Below, one piece after another: positions 26,255 through 36,978 of a DNA stretch of 64,000 nt (the stretch's first letter is position 1; each line of letters starts with the position of its first letter). The notes under the pieces are model-generated. The model searched no databases and was not told where the DNA came from. It saw only the letters and a program-made list of their open reading frames with translations. This stretch comes from Ignavibacteria bacterium. Lineage in GTDB: Bacteria; Bacteroidota; Ignavibacteria; SZUA-365. The DNA lies in NCBI GenBank assembly GCA_016720835.1, contig JADKJW010000010.1, positions 62,001-126,000 of the forward strand, written 5' to 3'. A program made the translations under genes and the position numbers.

Positions 26255-27870
26255 ATGCACAGGAACGTCTCTCTCGGCATCATCGGTCTCATCCTCGCCG
26301 CGATGTTCGTCGCCGGCTGCTCATCCTCTCAACCCGCTGACATCGCGCGCGTCACCGGCGGTGTGGTCGAGAACCTCGGTGAGAACGTCAATTCCGCATG
26401 GAACGATTACGCGCCGGCGGTGACCGCCAACGGCTCGCCTTTTTCACCTCGCGGCGCCCCAACCCCAAAGGGCTCGATTACGGAGACGACGTCTATCGCG
26501 TCAACCACATCGGGAAGGACTGGGAAAAACCGACGTATCTGTCTGAAATGATCAATACGCCGGAATCGCAGGGCGCCATTTCCGTGTCCCCCGACGGCCG
26601 GTCGATGTACGTCGCGCTGTGCGAGCAGCCGGACGGTTTCGGACGATGCGACATCTACGTTGCCGAGTGGAACGACAAGGGAACGGAGTGGTCGCGCGTG
26701 CGCAACCTGAACAACCTCGAAGGCAAGGATCTCCGCCTGGAAAAGCGCACGGACAATTTCGAGTACATCAATACGACGTACTGGGAAACGCAGCCCGCCA
26801 TCTCCCCTGACGGCAAGACCCTCTATTTCTGTTCCGACCGTCCCGGCGGTTTCGGCGGCACGGACATCTGGATGAGCAAGAAGGGCGATGACGGCCAGTG
26901 GACGCGTCCCGTGAACCTCGGCCCGGACATCAATACCAAGGGCGACGAGCGTACGCCATCCATTTCCTTCGACAGCAAGACCTTGTTCTATGCCTCCGAC
27001 GGCTATCCCGACAATGAAGCGCAGAAAGCCGCGGGCGGTTTCGACATCTATGTCACCCGCTGGCAGGGGAGCCGCTGGTCGCGTCCCATGAATCTCGGGT
27101 ATCCGATCAATTCCAAGGAAGACGACGTGTTCATGTCGAGCACGCTCTCCGGCGACACGCTGTATTTCGCTTCCAACCGCGAAGGCGGCTACGGCGGTTT
27201 CGACGTCTACATGCTTCTCGATCCGCCCTTCCCCCCGGACGCGATGATCGTCATCAACGGCGTGGTGTCGGATGCGGAGACGAACATTCCGCTCGCATCC
27301 ACTCCCGTGACGATAGAAGACTACGGCACCGGCGAAATCATCGCGAAATTCCAGAGCCTGGAAAGTGGCCAGTATACGTACGTTGCTCCGGCCGGCAAGA
27401 ACTACCGCATCAGTGCCGAGCAGAAAGGCTATCTCTTCAAGTCGGAGGTTTTCGAAGTCCCGGAACTGACCACGAACCGCCGCTGGGTAAAAAATATTGC
27501 CCTCGAGCCCATTCCCCCGAAAGTTTCCGTACCTCTTATAACGAATCTGACCGTGCTCTTCGATTTCGACCGCGCGGAGCTGCGCCCGGAATCGCGCCCC
27601 GAGCTTGATCGCGCCATTCGTTTCATCTTCCAGAATCCCGGCAGAAAGTTCGAGATTTCGGCTCATACGGACGCATTGGGCACGGAAGAATACAACCTTG
27701 ACCTCTCCGAACGCCGTTCCCAGGCTGTCCGCCGCTATCTGGTGGACCACGGCGTTCCCGCCGATATCGTGATTGCGAAGGGCTACGGCGAGTCCCAGCC
27801 CATCGACGATAATCAGACTCCGCAGGGCCGCCAGAGGAACAGACGCGTCGAACTCAGGGTTATCGAGTAA
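26255..27870 (+). CDS. PorE-like lipoprotein: PD40 repeats, CarboxypepD_reg domain and OmpA domain; frameshifted
   Basis: One base is missing near 26430, splitting the gene between two frames; restored, it encodes about 538 aa. The lipoprotein signal has lipobox VAGC. WD40-like PD40 repeats follow (SPDGRSMYVA, SPDGKTLYFCSDRPGG, SFDSKTLFYASDG, LSGDTLYFASNREGG), then a carboxypeptidase-regulatory-like domain (INGVVSDAETNIPLASTPVTI) and a C-terminal OmpA peptidoglycan-binding domain (LFDFDRAELRPES, ISAHTDALGTEEYN, LSERRSQAVRRYL). This order resembles PorE, the peptidoglycan-anchored component of the type IX secretion system. That assignment is plausible given the T9SS cargo nearby but is not proven. 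Confidence 0.78.
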
Positions 27871-27897
27871 TACGCCGAAAGATTTTTTGACCCCGAT

Positions 27898-27927
27898 TGT
27901 CAGGATTACGCACCTTCGAATGTCTAG
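27898..27927 (+). promoter_or_regulatory. Upstream element shared by copies A and B
   Basis: TGTCAGGATTACGC, then ACC, TTCGA, A, TGTCT. The same element with only spacer changes occurs at 36891-36920, 74 and 88 bases before the respective starts, each preceded by a T-run ending in TTG. The flanks differ, so it may be a retained promoter or operator. Confidence 0.45.
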
Positions 27928-27971
27928 CACGTACGAAGACGAAACCAATTTCCCTATGACGAGGTGATCTC

Positions 27972-30900
27972 ATGACTTCTGCTACATTGCTCCGGACCAT
28001 CAAGGTGTCGGTTTTCCTGGCGGTGTTTTTCGCGCTGTTCGGCGCGGGCACGCAGGAAGCGTCAGCGCAGCCGCAGCTGAACTTCAAGCGCATCGTGAAC
28101 AACTGGCCGACGATCGAGCTGTATTTCTCGATCGCCTGCAACGGCACGCCGGCGTATTTCACGGACAAGCGCTATTTCAAGGTGTACGAGAACGGCGTGG
28201 AGATCGGCGAGTTCGAGCTGTGGTGCCCGGACCCGACGGTGCGCTGCGCGATCTCGGTCTCACTGGTCTTTGACGCGAGCGGAAGCATGATCGGCTCCGG
28301 CAACGCCGGGGCCATCGCGGCGGGAAACGCGTTCGTCGACATGATGGACGGCATCAACGACGAGGCCGCCGTCGTCTGGTTCACCTCGATGGTGACCGTG
28401 GCACAGGGCATGACCTCGTACCTCGATCTGCTGCACAACGCAATCACCGGCCTGCCGGCGAACGGCGCCACCGCGGTGTGGGACGGTATTTACTTCGGTC
28501 TTCTCGAACTGATCAACAACGGGGTGAACCCGTGCCGGGCAGTGATCGCGATGACGGACGGCGGCGACAACTCCTCGTCGCGTTCGCCGGCGGAGATCAT
28601 CTCGCTGGCGAACCGGAACCGCATCCGCATCTTCACGATCGGTCTGGGATCGGGCATCCAGTCGGAGATTCTCAAGAACATCGCGGATCTGACGGGCGGG
28701 CGCTACTACGAGACGCCGAACCCTGCGCAGCTGACGGCGATCTACCAGGAGATCTCGACGATCATCTTCGCGGGCTTCCAGGAGTGCATCATCACCTACA
28801 CGGCGAAGTGCATGGACGGCGGTTTCCGGAAGGTGGACCTGTCGGTGATCAACTTCTGCAACGGTCAGGACACGAAGACGAAGACGTACAAGGCTCCGAA
28901 GGACACGTCGACGTACATCCCGCTGAAGATGCAGATCGGCAAGCGCGAGGCTCGGGGGAACACGGACGTGAAGGTGCCGATCCAGCTTCTGGACCAGATC
29001 AGCAACGAGCTGTTCTACGGCGCGACGTTCTCGATCCAGTTCGATCCGGCGTGCATCCAGTTCAAGGACATCAAGACGCCTCCGGGGAGCGTGCTCGAGG
29101 GTATCCCGATAACGATCACGCCCGCGGGCGACATGATCCACGTTCACGACGACGGACAAGAAACTGCTCGACATTCAGAACGTTCCGGCGACGATGGCGG
29201 AGCTGACGTTCAAGACGTCGGATCCCGACGGGAAGGACACGGTGTGCTGTCCGATCAAGTTCATCAGCTGGTCTTCGAGGCGGGGTGCTTCCGACCGGTG
29301 CTCAAGGACGGGAGATCTGCATCATACCGCGCATGCCGGTGGTGGATTGCGGCATCCAGGCGCCACCGCAGCTGTTGTGGGTGCGTTCGCTGAAGGATTA
29401 CAATCCGAACCCGTTCACGGTGTCGATGCAGCTGAACAACACGGGCGACCGCGAGGCTCGGAACGCGCGTTTCAAGATCGAATACGACAAGAAGGATCTG
29501 ACGCTGGTTGCTCCGGTGAACAACGTGCAGAACGGGACGCCTGAACGTGGATCCCGCGGGGATCTCGGAAGCGCGGTGGGACGTGATGGCGAAGCGCCGC
29601 CTGACGGGCGATTCGGTGTCGATCTGCATCGTCGCGGCGTTCGACAACCACGACTCGGTGGCTGCTGCCTGAAGGTGTGGGTGCCGCCCGCAGACGCGGT
29701 GCTGGCGTGCACGGTGACGGCTCCGGAGATCAAGGCGGACCGTGTGAATCAGAAGTATGTGCCGATGCCGTTCGATGACGGTGACGGTGGTGAATGAAGG
29801 CGGAAGAAGTCGGACTCGGTGTTCGCGCGGATCGTGGTGCCTGCGGACCTTCGTCTCTACGGCCCGGATGCTCCGGACCGGAACACGAAGCGGGTGCTGC
29901 CGGCGATCCTGAATCCGGGCCAGCAGGGCGGTGTGAGCTGGACGCTGTGGCATCCGATCACGCTGACAACGAAGGAGTATCTTGTGGGCGTGTGGGTGCG
30001 GACCTCGAACGCGGACTCGACGTACTGCGAGGTGAAAGTGGTGATCCCGCCACTGGAGGCTCCGGTTCTGGCGCCGGTGTGCCGCGTGCCGGACTCGCTG
30101 CACTTCGACGAGACGCTGGGCTCGTATGTGCCGAACCCGTTCGACGTGACGCTGACGTGCACGAACAAGGGCGGCCTTCCTGCCTCGAACGTGACGGGGT
30201 TCGTGTATCTTCCCGGGAACGTGGTGCTGACGAATCCGGGCGATCCTCTTCGCCAGGCGTTCCCGTCGCCGATGAACGAGTGGAAGACGGGCGACCCTGT
30301 TCCGTCGATGAAGTGGAACGTGACGTACACGCGGAAGCTTCGGTACGACTCGTTCCTGACTTCAGTTCGTGGTGGGCGGAGTTGGTCCGACGGTCTTCCG
30401 ACGGACTCTGTGGAGACGTGGTGCCGGGTGCGCGTGCCGGGTCTCGCGCCGTCGTTCGCCTGCGATATTCTGATGCCGGATTCGCTTCCGATCAACCTGA
30501 CGAAGACGGACGTGACGCCGAACCCGTTCACGGTCAGGTACCGTGTGTGGAACACGAGCAAGCAGACGGCGACGATCAACATGGTGGATCTCAACCACCC
30601 GATCGGCGACGGTCTGACACTCGACCCGTTGACGCCGAAGACGCGGACGGTGAACCGCGTGCGCTCCGGGCGACACGCTGACAATGACGTGGGACCTTCA
30701 GCGTGCAGAACCGGATCACGCGGCGTCTGGTGCCGATGACGGGCATCGCCTATGACGACGAGGGGAACCCGATTCCGTGCGGCGACGAGATGCCGATCGC
30801 GAACCTGGAGACGGCGCTGCAGTGCGCGGTGAAGACCTTCGGAGCCGGTGATCGCTACATCCCGGTGCTTCAGGAGTACGATCCGACGCGGTGGGTGATC

Positions 30901-33875
30901 ACGGTGGACCTGACGAACACGGGCGGCGCCCCGATCACGGACGTGGTTGCGGAGCTGGAGCTTGCGGACTCGTCGCTGGTGGCACTTCAGGAGTTTGACG
31001 CCGGGTTCCCGGACAACACGAACCCGAAGGGCGTTGCGGTGCTGTTCCCGCAGAGCACGAAGACGTTCCAGTGGGGCTTCCGTCTGGCAAGCCCGAACCT
31101 CAGCGGGATCTCGCAGTTCCTGTATTACAATGTGAAGTACAAGTCGAAGGAGACGCCGACGGTGACGTCGGGGTGCGACGTGCCGGTGGAGATCGAGCCG
31201 GTGGTGATGCCGATCCTCTCGTGCCAGCTGATGGCGCCGGACACGATCTACTTCGACGTGAACAAGCACGTGCCGTCGCCGTACGATCTGTATGTCGAGA
31301 TCGCGAACACGGGCAACGGCGACGCGATGAACGTGAAGGCGTACGTGCTTCAGGACACGCGCTTCAACATCCTGCCTCCGGCGTACCGCGAGTACGGCGA
31401 CCTGGGCGCGGAAGAAGACGATCACGTTCGGTGACACGACGGTGAACGGTCCGTCAAGCTGAAGGTGAACCCGCGCGCGACGGACGGCTACGACACGGTG
31501 GCGCGTGGTGGTGATGGCGGACGGCGTGCCGTCGGCGCAGTGCCTGTATCCGATCTACGTGATGCACGAGCAGCGTCCGGTGTTCGAGATGGCGTGCAAG
31601 GCGATCCGGACCGGTTGACGTTCGACGACCAGCTCAACGATTACGTGCCGAACCCGTTTGACGTGGTGACGACGGCGGTGAACATCGGCGAGACGAAGGC
31701 GGAGAACTGCCAGCTGGTGTTCGTGGGTCCGCCGCGCGGTTTACCCCGCGGACAACACGCCGATCGGGAACGTGGGCGTGGGCGGGCGGATGAACGTGCT
31801 CGACACGGTGACGTACACGTGGAAACTGGTTCCGCTTCGCCGTTCGGTCGGCGGGTGGGACACGCTGATCTATCAGATCCAGGGCCGTGGCGGCATGGGC
31901 AACCGTATCATCATCGGCGAGTGCAAGGTGCCGATCTACGTGCCGCCCGCACGCGCTGCGGACTACCAGATGGTGTGCACGGCACCGGCGACGCTGACGT
32001 TCGACAACTCGGCGGGGGTGTACATCCCTGATCCGTTCGAGTTCAAGGCGGTGGTGACGAACGCAGGGCAGGCGGAAGGCCAGGACCTGTCGGTGACGGC
32101 GCAGCTTCCTCCGGGCGTGATCCTTGCGAGCGGAGAGACGGCGACGAAGCTGATCGGGAACCTCGCGGTGTCGGCGTCGGCGGAAGTGAAGTGGCTGGTG
32201 CGTCCGGTGTCGAACACGTCGGGTGCGAACGTGACGGTGCGCCTGTGCGCGAAGGTGGTGGACAAGCTGGGCAAGGAGAACGACTGCTGCTCGATGTGAT
32301 CATCCCGCCGGCGACGAAGGCGACGCTGAGCCTGACCTGCGACAGCCAGCGTTCGACACGCTGAAGGTGGACCGTCAGCGCGGGACGTACGAGACGAACC
32401 TGTTCATGCGGGTACGTGAAGATCACGAACAACGGCGACCGTCCGGCGGACAACGTGCGTGGTGGTGCTGCCGCAGTCGGAACGAACTGCGCGTGCTGGG
32501 CGATCCGAGCGGCACGTTGCGGCGCGCCTGACCAGAAGGCGACGACGGACACGATCGATGGAAGATCTACGCGACGCCGAGGACGGTGTCGGCGGATCGA
32601 CATCCAGTTCGTGGTGACGGCGGACGGGTTGAGCCTCGACGCAGTGCACGAAGCCGGTGTACGTGCCGGAAGTGGGCCGTCCGTCGCTGACGTGCAACAC
32701 GCAGTCGTCGATGTCGTGCTCTGGCGACACGCTGTACTTCAACTACTCGATCGGCGATTACCGGGACTGCAACGGGACGCGTTCGTCGACGGGCAAGCAT
32801 AACGTGTTCACGATCACCTCGCACATCTCAACGGCGGCGCGGCGCAGGCGAACCGAGTTCGTGCGACGCTTCTTCCTCCGAAGGGGTGACGCTGGATGCG
32901 GGCGAGACGGCGATCACGACGCGGGCGATCTGCTGGTGAACGGCTTGACGAGCGTGAGCTGGAACATCCGTCCGGTCCGCCAGTCGTCTCGACGCGCAGC
33001 GGACGTTCTCGGTGGTGTTGACGTCGGACAACGCGCTTCAGCAGAAGTGCGACCAGACGGTGACGGTGCAGGGTGCACCGAAGATCGTGACGGTGCGTAT
33101 GCCGGACAACAACGTGGGTCAGTTCAAGCAGAAGATCACGATCCCGGTGTACGTGGACACGACGATCGGCAAAGACATCTACGTACAAGCTGAACGTGCA
33201 GTTCGATCCGGAGCTGGTGCGCTTCGTGGATGCGGTGAGCACGAACACGCTGACGGCGCGCGGGTGGAGCGGTCCGCGGACGCGCCTGTTGGCGACGCCG
33301 GGCTCGGCGCAGTCGAACGTGGTGCGTGTGGAAGACTACACGACGGGTTCGCCGCTGAACGTGCGCGATGAAGGAATGCTGGTTCTACTGGTGTTCGAGG
33401 CGGTGTACAACGGTGGCGAGAAGTCGCTGCGCGCGGAAGCGAAGCCGATCGAGTTCCTCGACAAGGTGGACGTGGACGTTGCGGGCACGCCGAAGACGTG
33501 GTACTCGTCGATGAACAGTCCGGATGACGAGAGCGCGGGCACGGATGTGCAGCTCAACCACATCCCCGGCGTGATCACGGTGAGCGGTGACTGCATCGTG
33601 CCGCTGATCGGCGGGACGCATTACTCGCTGGCGCAGAACAAGCCGAATCCGTTCAATCCGTCGACGGTGATCGAGTACGAGATCGGCGAGGAGACGCAGG
33701 TGCGCTGGTGGTGTTCGACCAGCTGGGCGCGAAGTGGCGGTGCCGGTGAACGCGCGCCAGAAGGCGGGCAAGTACGGTCATCTTCGACGCGTCCACCCTG
33801 GCCTCCGGCACCTACGTCTACCGCATCGAAACCGCGCAGTTCACCAAGACCCTCCGAATGGTCCTCGCACGGTAA
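27972..33875 (+). pseudogene. Copy A of the giant VWA surface protein, many indels
   Basis: This is a near-copy of the gene at 36979-42908: signal peptide ending EASAQ, VWA domain with MIDAS motif FDASGSM, cohesin-like domain, ten Cys-bracketed modules, second cohesin-like domain and T9SS sorting domain. The first 1.1 kb is open and differs from copy B by scattered substitutions only. From about 29,134 there are some 30 or more one- or two-base insertions and deletions relative to B (for example at 29134, 29271, 29310, 29540, 29655, 29776, 30357-30400, 30660, 31441, 31604, 32290, 32347, 32460, 33720), with few substitutions. As written it cannot encode the protein past the first cohesin-like domain. 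It is either a decaying duplicate or, more likely, a poorly resolved repeat in the assembly. Confidence 0.75.
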
Positions 33876-33907
33876 ACATGCGGGATCAGCAGAACACAGA
33901 CGAGTAG

Positions 33908-33952
33908 AAACTGACGGGGTGCAGGGAATCGACCCTGCACCCCGCGCAGTTT
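33908..33952 (+). terminator. Long hairpin between copy A and the 918-aa gene
   Basis: CGGGGTGCAGGG (33915-33926) pairs perfectly with its complement at 33933-33944 across a 6-nt loop. An outer AAACTG/CAGTTT helix extends it past a small bulge. No poly-U tract follows; it may terminate or stabilise the 3' end of copy A's transcript. Confidence 0.6.
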
Positions 33953-34018
33953 CGGCAGTGGGCACCTCAGCGTGCAACAGTCATGGTTTTATTTCACTCC
34001 AGATTCAGCAGGCAGTGT

Positions 34019-36775
34019 ATGAGAACGCGGTACCTTGTCACCTTTGCGGCAGCAACGATCATTTTCCTGTCCGCGTCTTTGCAGGCGCAGACCTCCGGCG
34101 GATCAACGGCCCGGCCGACAGGCATCCCGAAGATCTCCTGCGCCGTGACATCGAGTCACGACAGTCTCTTCTTCAGAGGGAATGATTACCTGCCGAATGA
34201 AATCACGGTGACCGTCACCGTCACGAACATCAGTGCGGGACAGGACACGGCGAAGAACATCCAGGTGTGCATGGTTCAGGACACCAGGTTCAACGTCGAC
34301 GGCGCGCCCTGCACCGATCCGTTCGCGATTCCGGTCCTTCTCAAGGATTCGTCCGTCAGCGTGACCTTCAGGTTGCGTGTCGCATCGGAGAGGTCCAACG
34401 ACGGCATCGATATCATCCGCGCGGTGGCCATCGCGTCCAACGGCGCCAACAGTGCCTGCGAAAAGGATATCTGGGTGGAACACGAGTACTTCCCCGGCTA
34501 TCAGATCTCCTGCACGCGGGACTTCTCGGACATCGTGTTTGACGACGGCATCAACGATTACAAGCCGAATCCATTCAGAATTATTGTCAACGTCCGCAAC
34601 ATCCGCGACGGGAACTCGGACTCGACGACGATCCAGTATCTCGGTACACGCGGTGTGAGCGTCGACACTTCCAACAACTCCGTGCGGCTCCTCCAGACGA
34701 TCAATGCAAATGGCGGTCTTGCGACCGTCAACTACGATCTCCGCGCCATCAAGCGGAACAACGACACGACCGTGACGATCTGCTTCCAGGTGCAGGGCAA
34801 GGGCGGGTACAAGCGGAAGAACTACATCGACAGTTGTTGCGTCACCGTCTTCATCCCGCAGGCCAAGCAACCGGTTTATGAACTGGTATGCAAGCCGCAG
34901 GTGGACAGCATCATGTTCGTCGCGCACAAGTACACTCCGGATCCGTTCACGTACGAAGTCACCGTCACGAACAACGGCACGTCCACCGGCCGCGACGTCG
35001 TGGTGCAGATCCTGCCTCCGCCATCCGTGCAGCTTGCTCCGGGTGAAACCAACACGCGGACCTATGATTCGCTGCTGACCGGCCAGAGCAGGACGATGAC
35101 GTGGTCGCTCAAACCGGCCATCCGCTTCCAGCGTGATACCGTCCGCATCTGCGTGAAGGTGACCGACCGTTTCGACAACAGCGCCTCGACGTGCTGTCCC
35201 GTCATCATCGATTCCATCCGCAGCGCGAAATTCGCCGTCGCATGCACCGTGCCCGACTCCGTCCGGGTGGATCTCGCGAAGGGCATCTACAATCCGGATG
35301 TGTTCCAGAATTTCTTCCGCGTGACGAACATCGGCAGCGATTACGCCGATTCGGTCAAGGCCACCATCGTCATTCAGACCCCTGACGTCATCGGCATCGA
35401 CGACCTCGGCAGCGTTCCGCTGCGGCCGTTCTCGCCGATCAAGCGCAAATCTGATTTCACAACCCCGTCCGATGACAAGCTCGATGTCGGCAACAGCTTC
35501 ACGTTCGACTGGACGCTACAGGCGCTGCCGCGCGCGGTGAGCGGGTATGTCACGTTCAAGTTCAAGGCCGAGGCTCTGAACGCCATGTCCGTCGAGAGCG
35601 AATGCCGTGTGTATATCCCGAAACTCGACGCTCCGGATCTCGAAGTGACATGCAGTACGGATCCAATAGATTCTCTGCATTTCGACCCCGTCTCCGGCGG
35701 CTACACGCCTTCGATGATCACGTTCACAGCTCGTATCACGAATCCAGGCGGCGGTCTCGCGAAGAACGTGATGGCCACGCTCGCACTCCCGCCGCGCATG
35801 CTGCTGGCTCCCGGTGAGAAGCTGACTAAACCCGCGCTGGTCGGAACTCCTCCCGCGAACGATCTCGGACCGGCGGATACCGCGATCATCGTCTGGAAGC
35901 TCATCCCGCTCGAGCGGCGTGATCAGGGAGCGGATGTCGCATTTCGCGTTGATGTCAGCGCGGATAATGTCGCCGGACGTTTTCCTTCTCTCTGTACCGT
36001 CTTTATCCCCGCCCTGCCGTACACGGTATCGCTCGTGATCGGCAATGGCGTCGGGTACTTCGGACAGGTGGTGAACATCCCGGTCTACGTCGACAATCCC
36101 GAGGGCAAGAGCATCAAGTCGATCGACTTCGGTATCGATTACAATCTGATCGCCCCGACCAGTTTCTTCATGAGTCCACTCGTCAGCTACATCGGGCACG
36201 TTGTCGACAACACGCTGCTGCCTGCCTCGAACTGGACGTCTTCAAGCACGGCAACGTCGTCCACGCACCTGCATTTCAGCGCGTCGACAAACAACCTGCC
36301 GTTGCAGTACGAGGACAAGCCGCTGGTCGTCTTCCAGTTCCGGGTGGAGTTCGGCCTGGGTCCCGATCAGTTGCGTTCGGCATACACCGACCTGTACTGG
36401 TCGCGTCCCCTGCTGGACAGCATCAAGATCAACAATGGTTCGATTTACCCGCGCATTGCGGACGGATCGATTACCGTGACGGGTGATTGCATGCGCGTCC
36501 TCGACGCGAGCGATCGCTTCGGGATCACGCAGAACAAGCCCAACCCGTTCAATCCGTCCACGACGTTCGAGTTCGGTGTTCCCGAGGAATCCCCGGTGCG
36601 TATCACCGTCTTCGATGCGCTGGGACGCACGGTCAAGGTTCTCGTGGACGAAACCAAGCAGGCCGGCACCTACTCGGTGACGTTCAATGCCGACAACATT
36701 CCCAGCGGTGTGTACTATTACCGCATGGAGACGCCGAAGTATTCCCAGGTGATGAAGATGATTCTCGCCCGGTAA
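34019..36775 (+). CDS. Modular secreted protein, five Ig/CARDB-like modules plus cohesin-like and T9SS domains
   Basis: The 918-aa product has a signal peptide (MRTRYLVTFAAATIIFLSASLQAQ). Five repeats of about 150 residues follow, each opening with a ...C...(D)S(L/I)xF...Y.P(N/D)xFx... strand pattern and closing with a Cys before VxIPxxxxP. Next are a cohesin-like domain (GYFGQVVNIPVYVDNPEGKS...) and a T9SS type A domain (QNKPNPFNPSTTFEF...LGRTVKVLVDE...YYRMETPKYSQVMKMILAR). It lacks the VWA domain of its neighbours. The start at 34019 is preferred to 33983 because the signal peptide begins there. It is intact and ends with a strong terminator. Confidence 0.85.
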   Translation: MRTRYLVTFAAATIIFLSASLQAQTSGGSTARPTGIPKISCAVTSSHDSLFFRGNDYLPNEITVTVTVTNISAGQDTAKNIQVCMVQDTRFNVDGAPCTDPFAIPVLLKDSSVSVTFRLRVASERSNDGIDIIRAVAIASNGANSACEKDIWVEHEYFPGYQISCTRDFSDIVFDDGINDYKPNPFRIIVNVRNIRDGNSDSTTIQYLGTRGVSVDTSNNSVRLLQTINANGGLATVNYDLRAIKRNNDTTVTICFQVQGKGGYKRKNYIDSCCVTVFIPQAKQPVYELVCKPQVDSIMFVAHKYTPDPFTYEVTVTNNGTSTGRDVVVQILPPPSVQLAPGETNTRTYDSLLTGQSRTMTWSLKPAIRFQRDTVRICVKVTDRFDNSASTCCPVIIDSIRSAKFAVACTVPDSVRVDLAKGIYNPDVFQNFFRVTNIGSDYADSVKATIVIQTPDVIGIDDLGSVPLRPFSPIKRKSDFTTPSDDKLDVGNSFTFDWTLQALPRAVSGYVTFKFKAEALNAMSVESECRVYIPKLDAPDLEVTCSTDPIDSLHFDPVSGGYTPSMITFTARITNPGGGLAKNVMATLALPPRMLLAPGEKLTKPALVGTPPANDLGPADTAIIVWKLIPLERRDQGADVAFRVDVSADNVAGRFPSLCTVFIPALPYTVSLVIGNGVGYFGQVVNIPVYVDNPEGKSIKSIDFGIDYNLIAPTSFFMSPLVSYIGHVVDNTLLPASNWTSSSTATSSTHLHFSASTNNLPLQYEDKPLVVFQFRVEFGLGPDQLRSAYTDLYWSRPLLDSIKINNGSIYPRIADGSITVTGDCMRVLDASDRFGITQNKPNPFNPSTTFEFGVPEESPVRITVFDALGRTVKVLVDETKQAGTYSVTFNADNIPSGVYYYRMETPKYSQVMKMILAR

Positions 36776-36797
36776 TCCCGGCGGGCTTCCGCAAATC

Positions 36798-36840
36798 GAA
36801 CCGGTGCTCTTCCGAAAAGAAGGGCGCCGGTTCTTTTTTT
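36798..36840 (+). terminator. Rho-independent terminator of the 918-aa gene
   Basis: GAACCGGTGC (36798-36807) pairs with GCGCCGGTTC (36824-36833, one G-T), with an inner TTC/GAA helix, followed by seven T residues. Confidence 0.88.
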
Positions 36841-36890
36841 ACAGGGATATAGCTAGATTACGGTAAGATTAGTATTTTTTTTGTAAAGCC

Positions 36891-36920
36891 TGTCAGGATT
36901 ACGCCTGTTCGACTGTCTTA
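36891..36920 (+). promoter_or_regulatory. Upstream element shared by copies A and B
   Basis: TGTCAGGATTACGC, then CTG, TTCGA, C, TGTCT, matching the element at 27898-27927. A T-rich tract ending TTTG lies just upstream. Confidence 0.45.
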
Positions 36921-36978
36921 TAAGCAGCGTACCTCGAAATCTCGCTGAAGATTTCGCACATCATCAGAGGATTGAGCC

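Noticed and set aside
28478..29206. Separate genes in the alternate frames of copy A
   Set aside because: These frames are shadows or fragments of the VWA protein; alignment to copy B explains each as a product of small indels.
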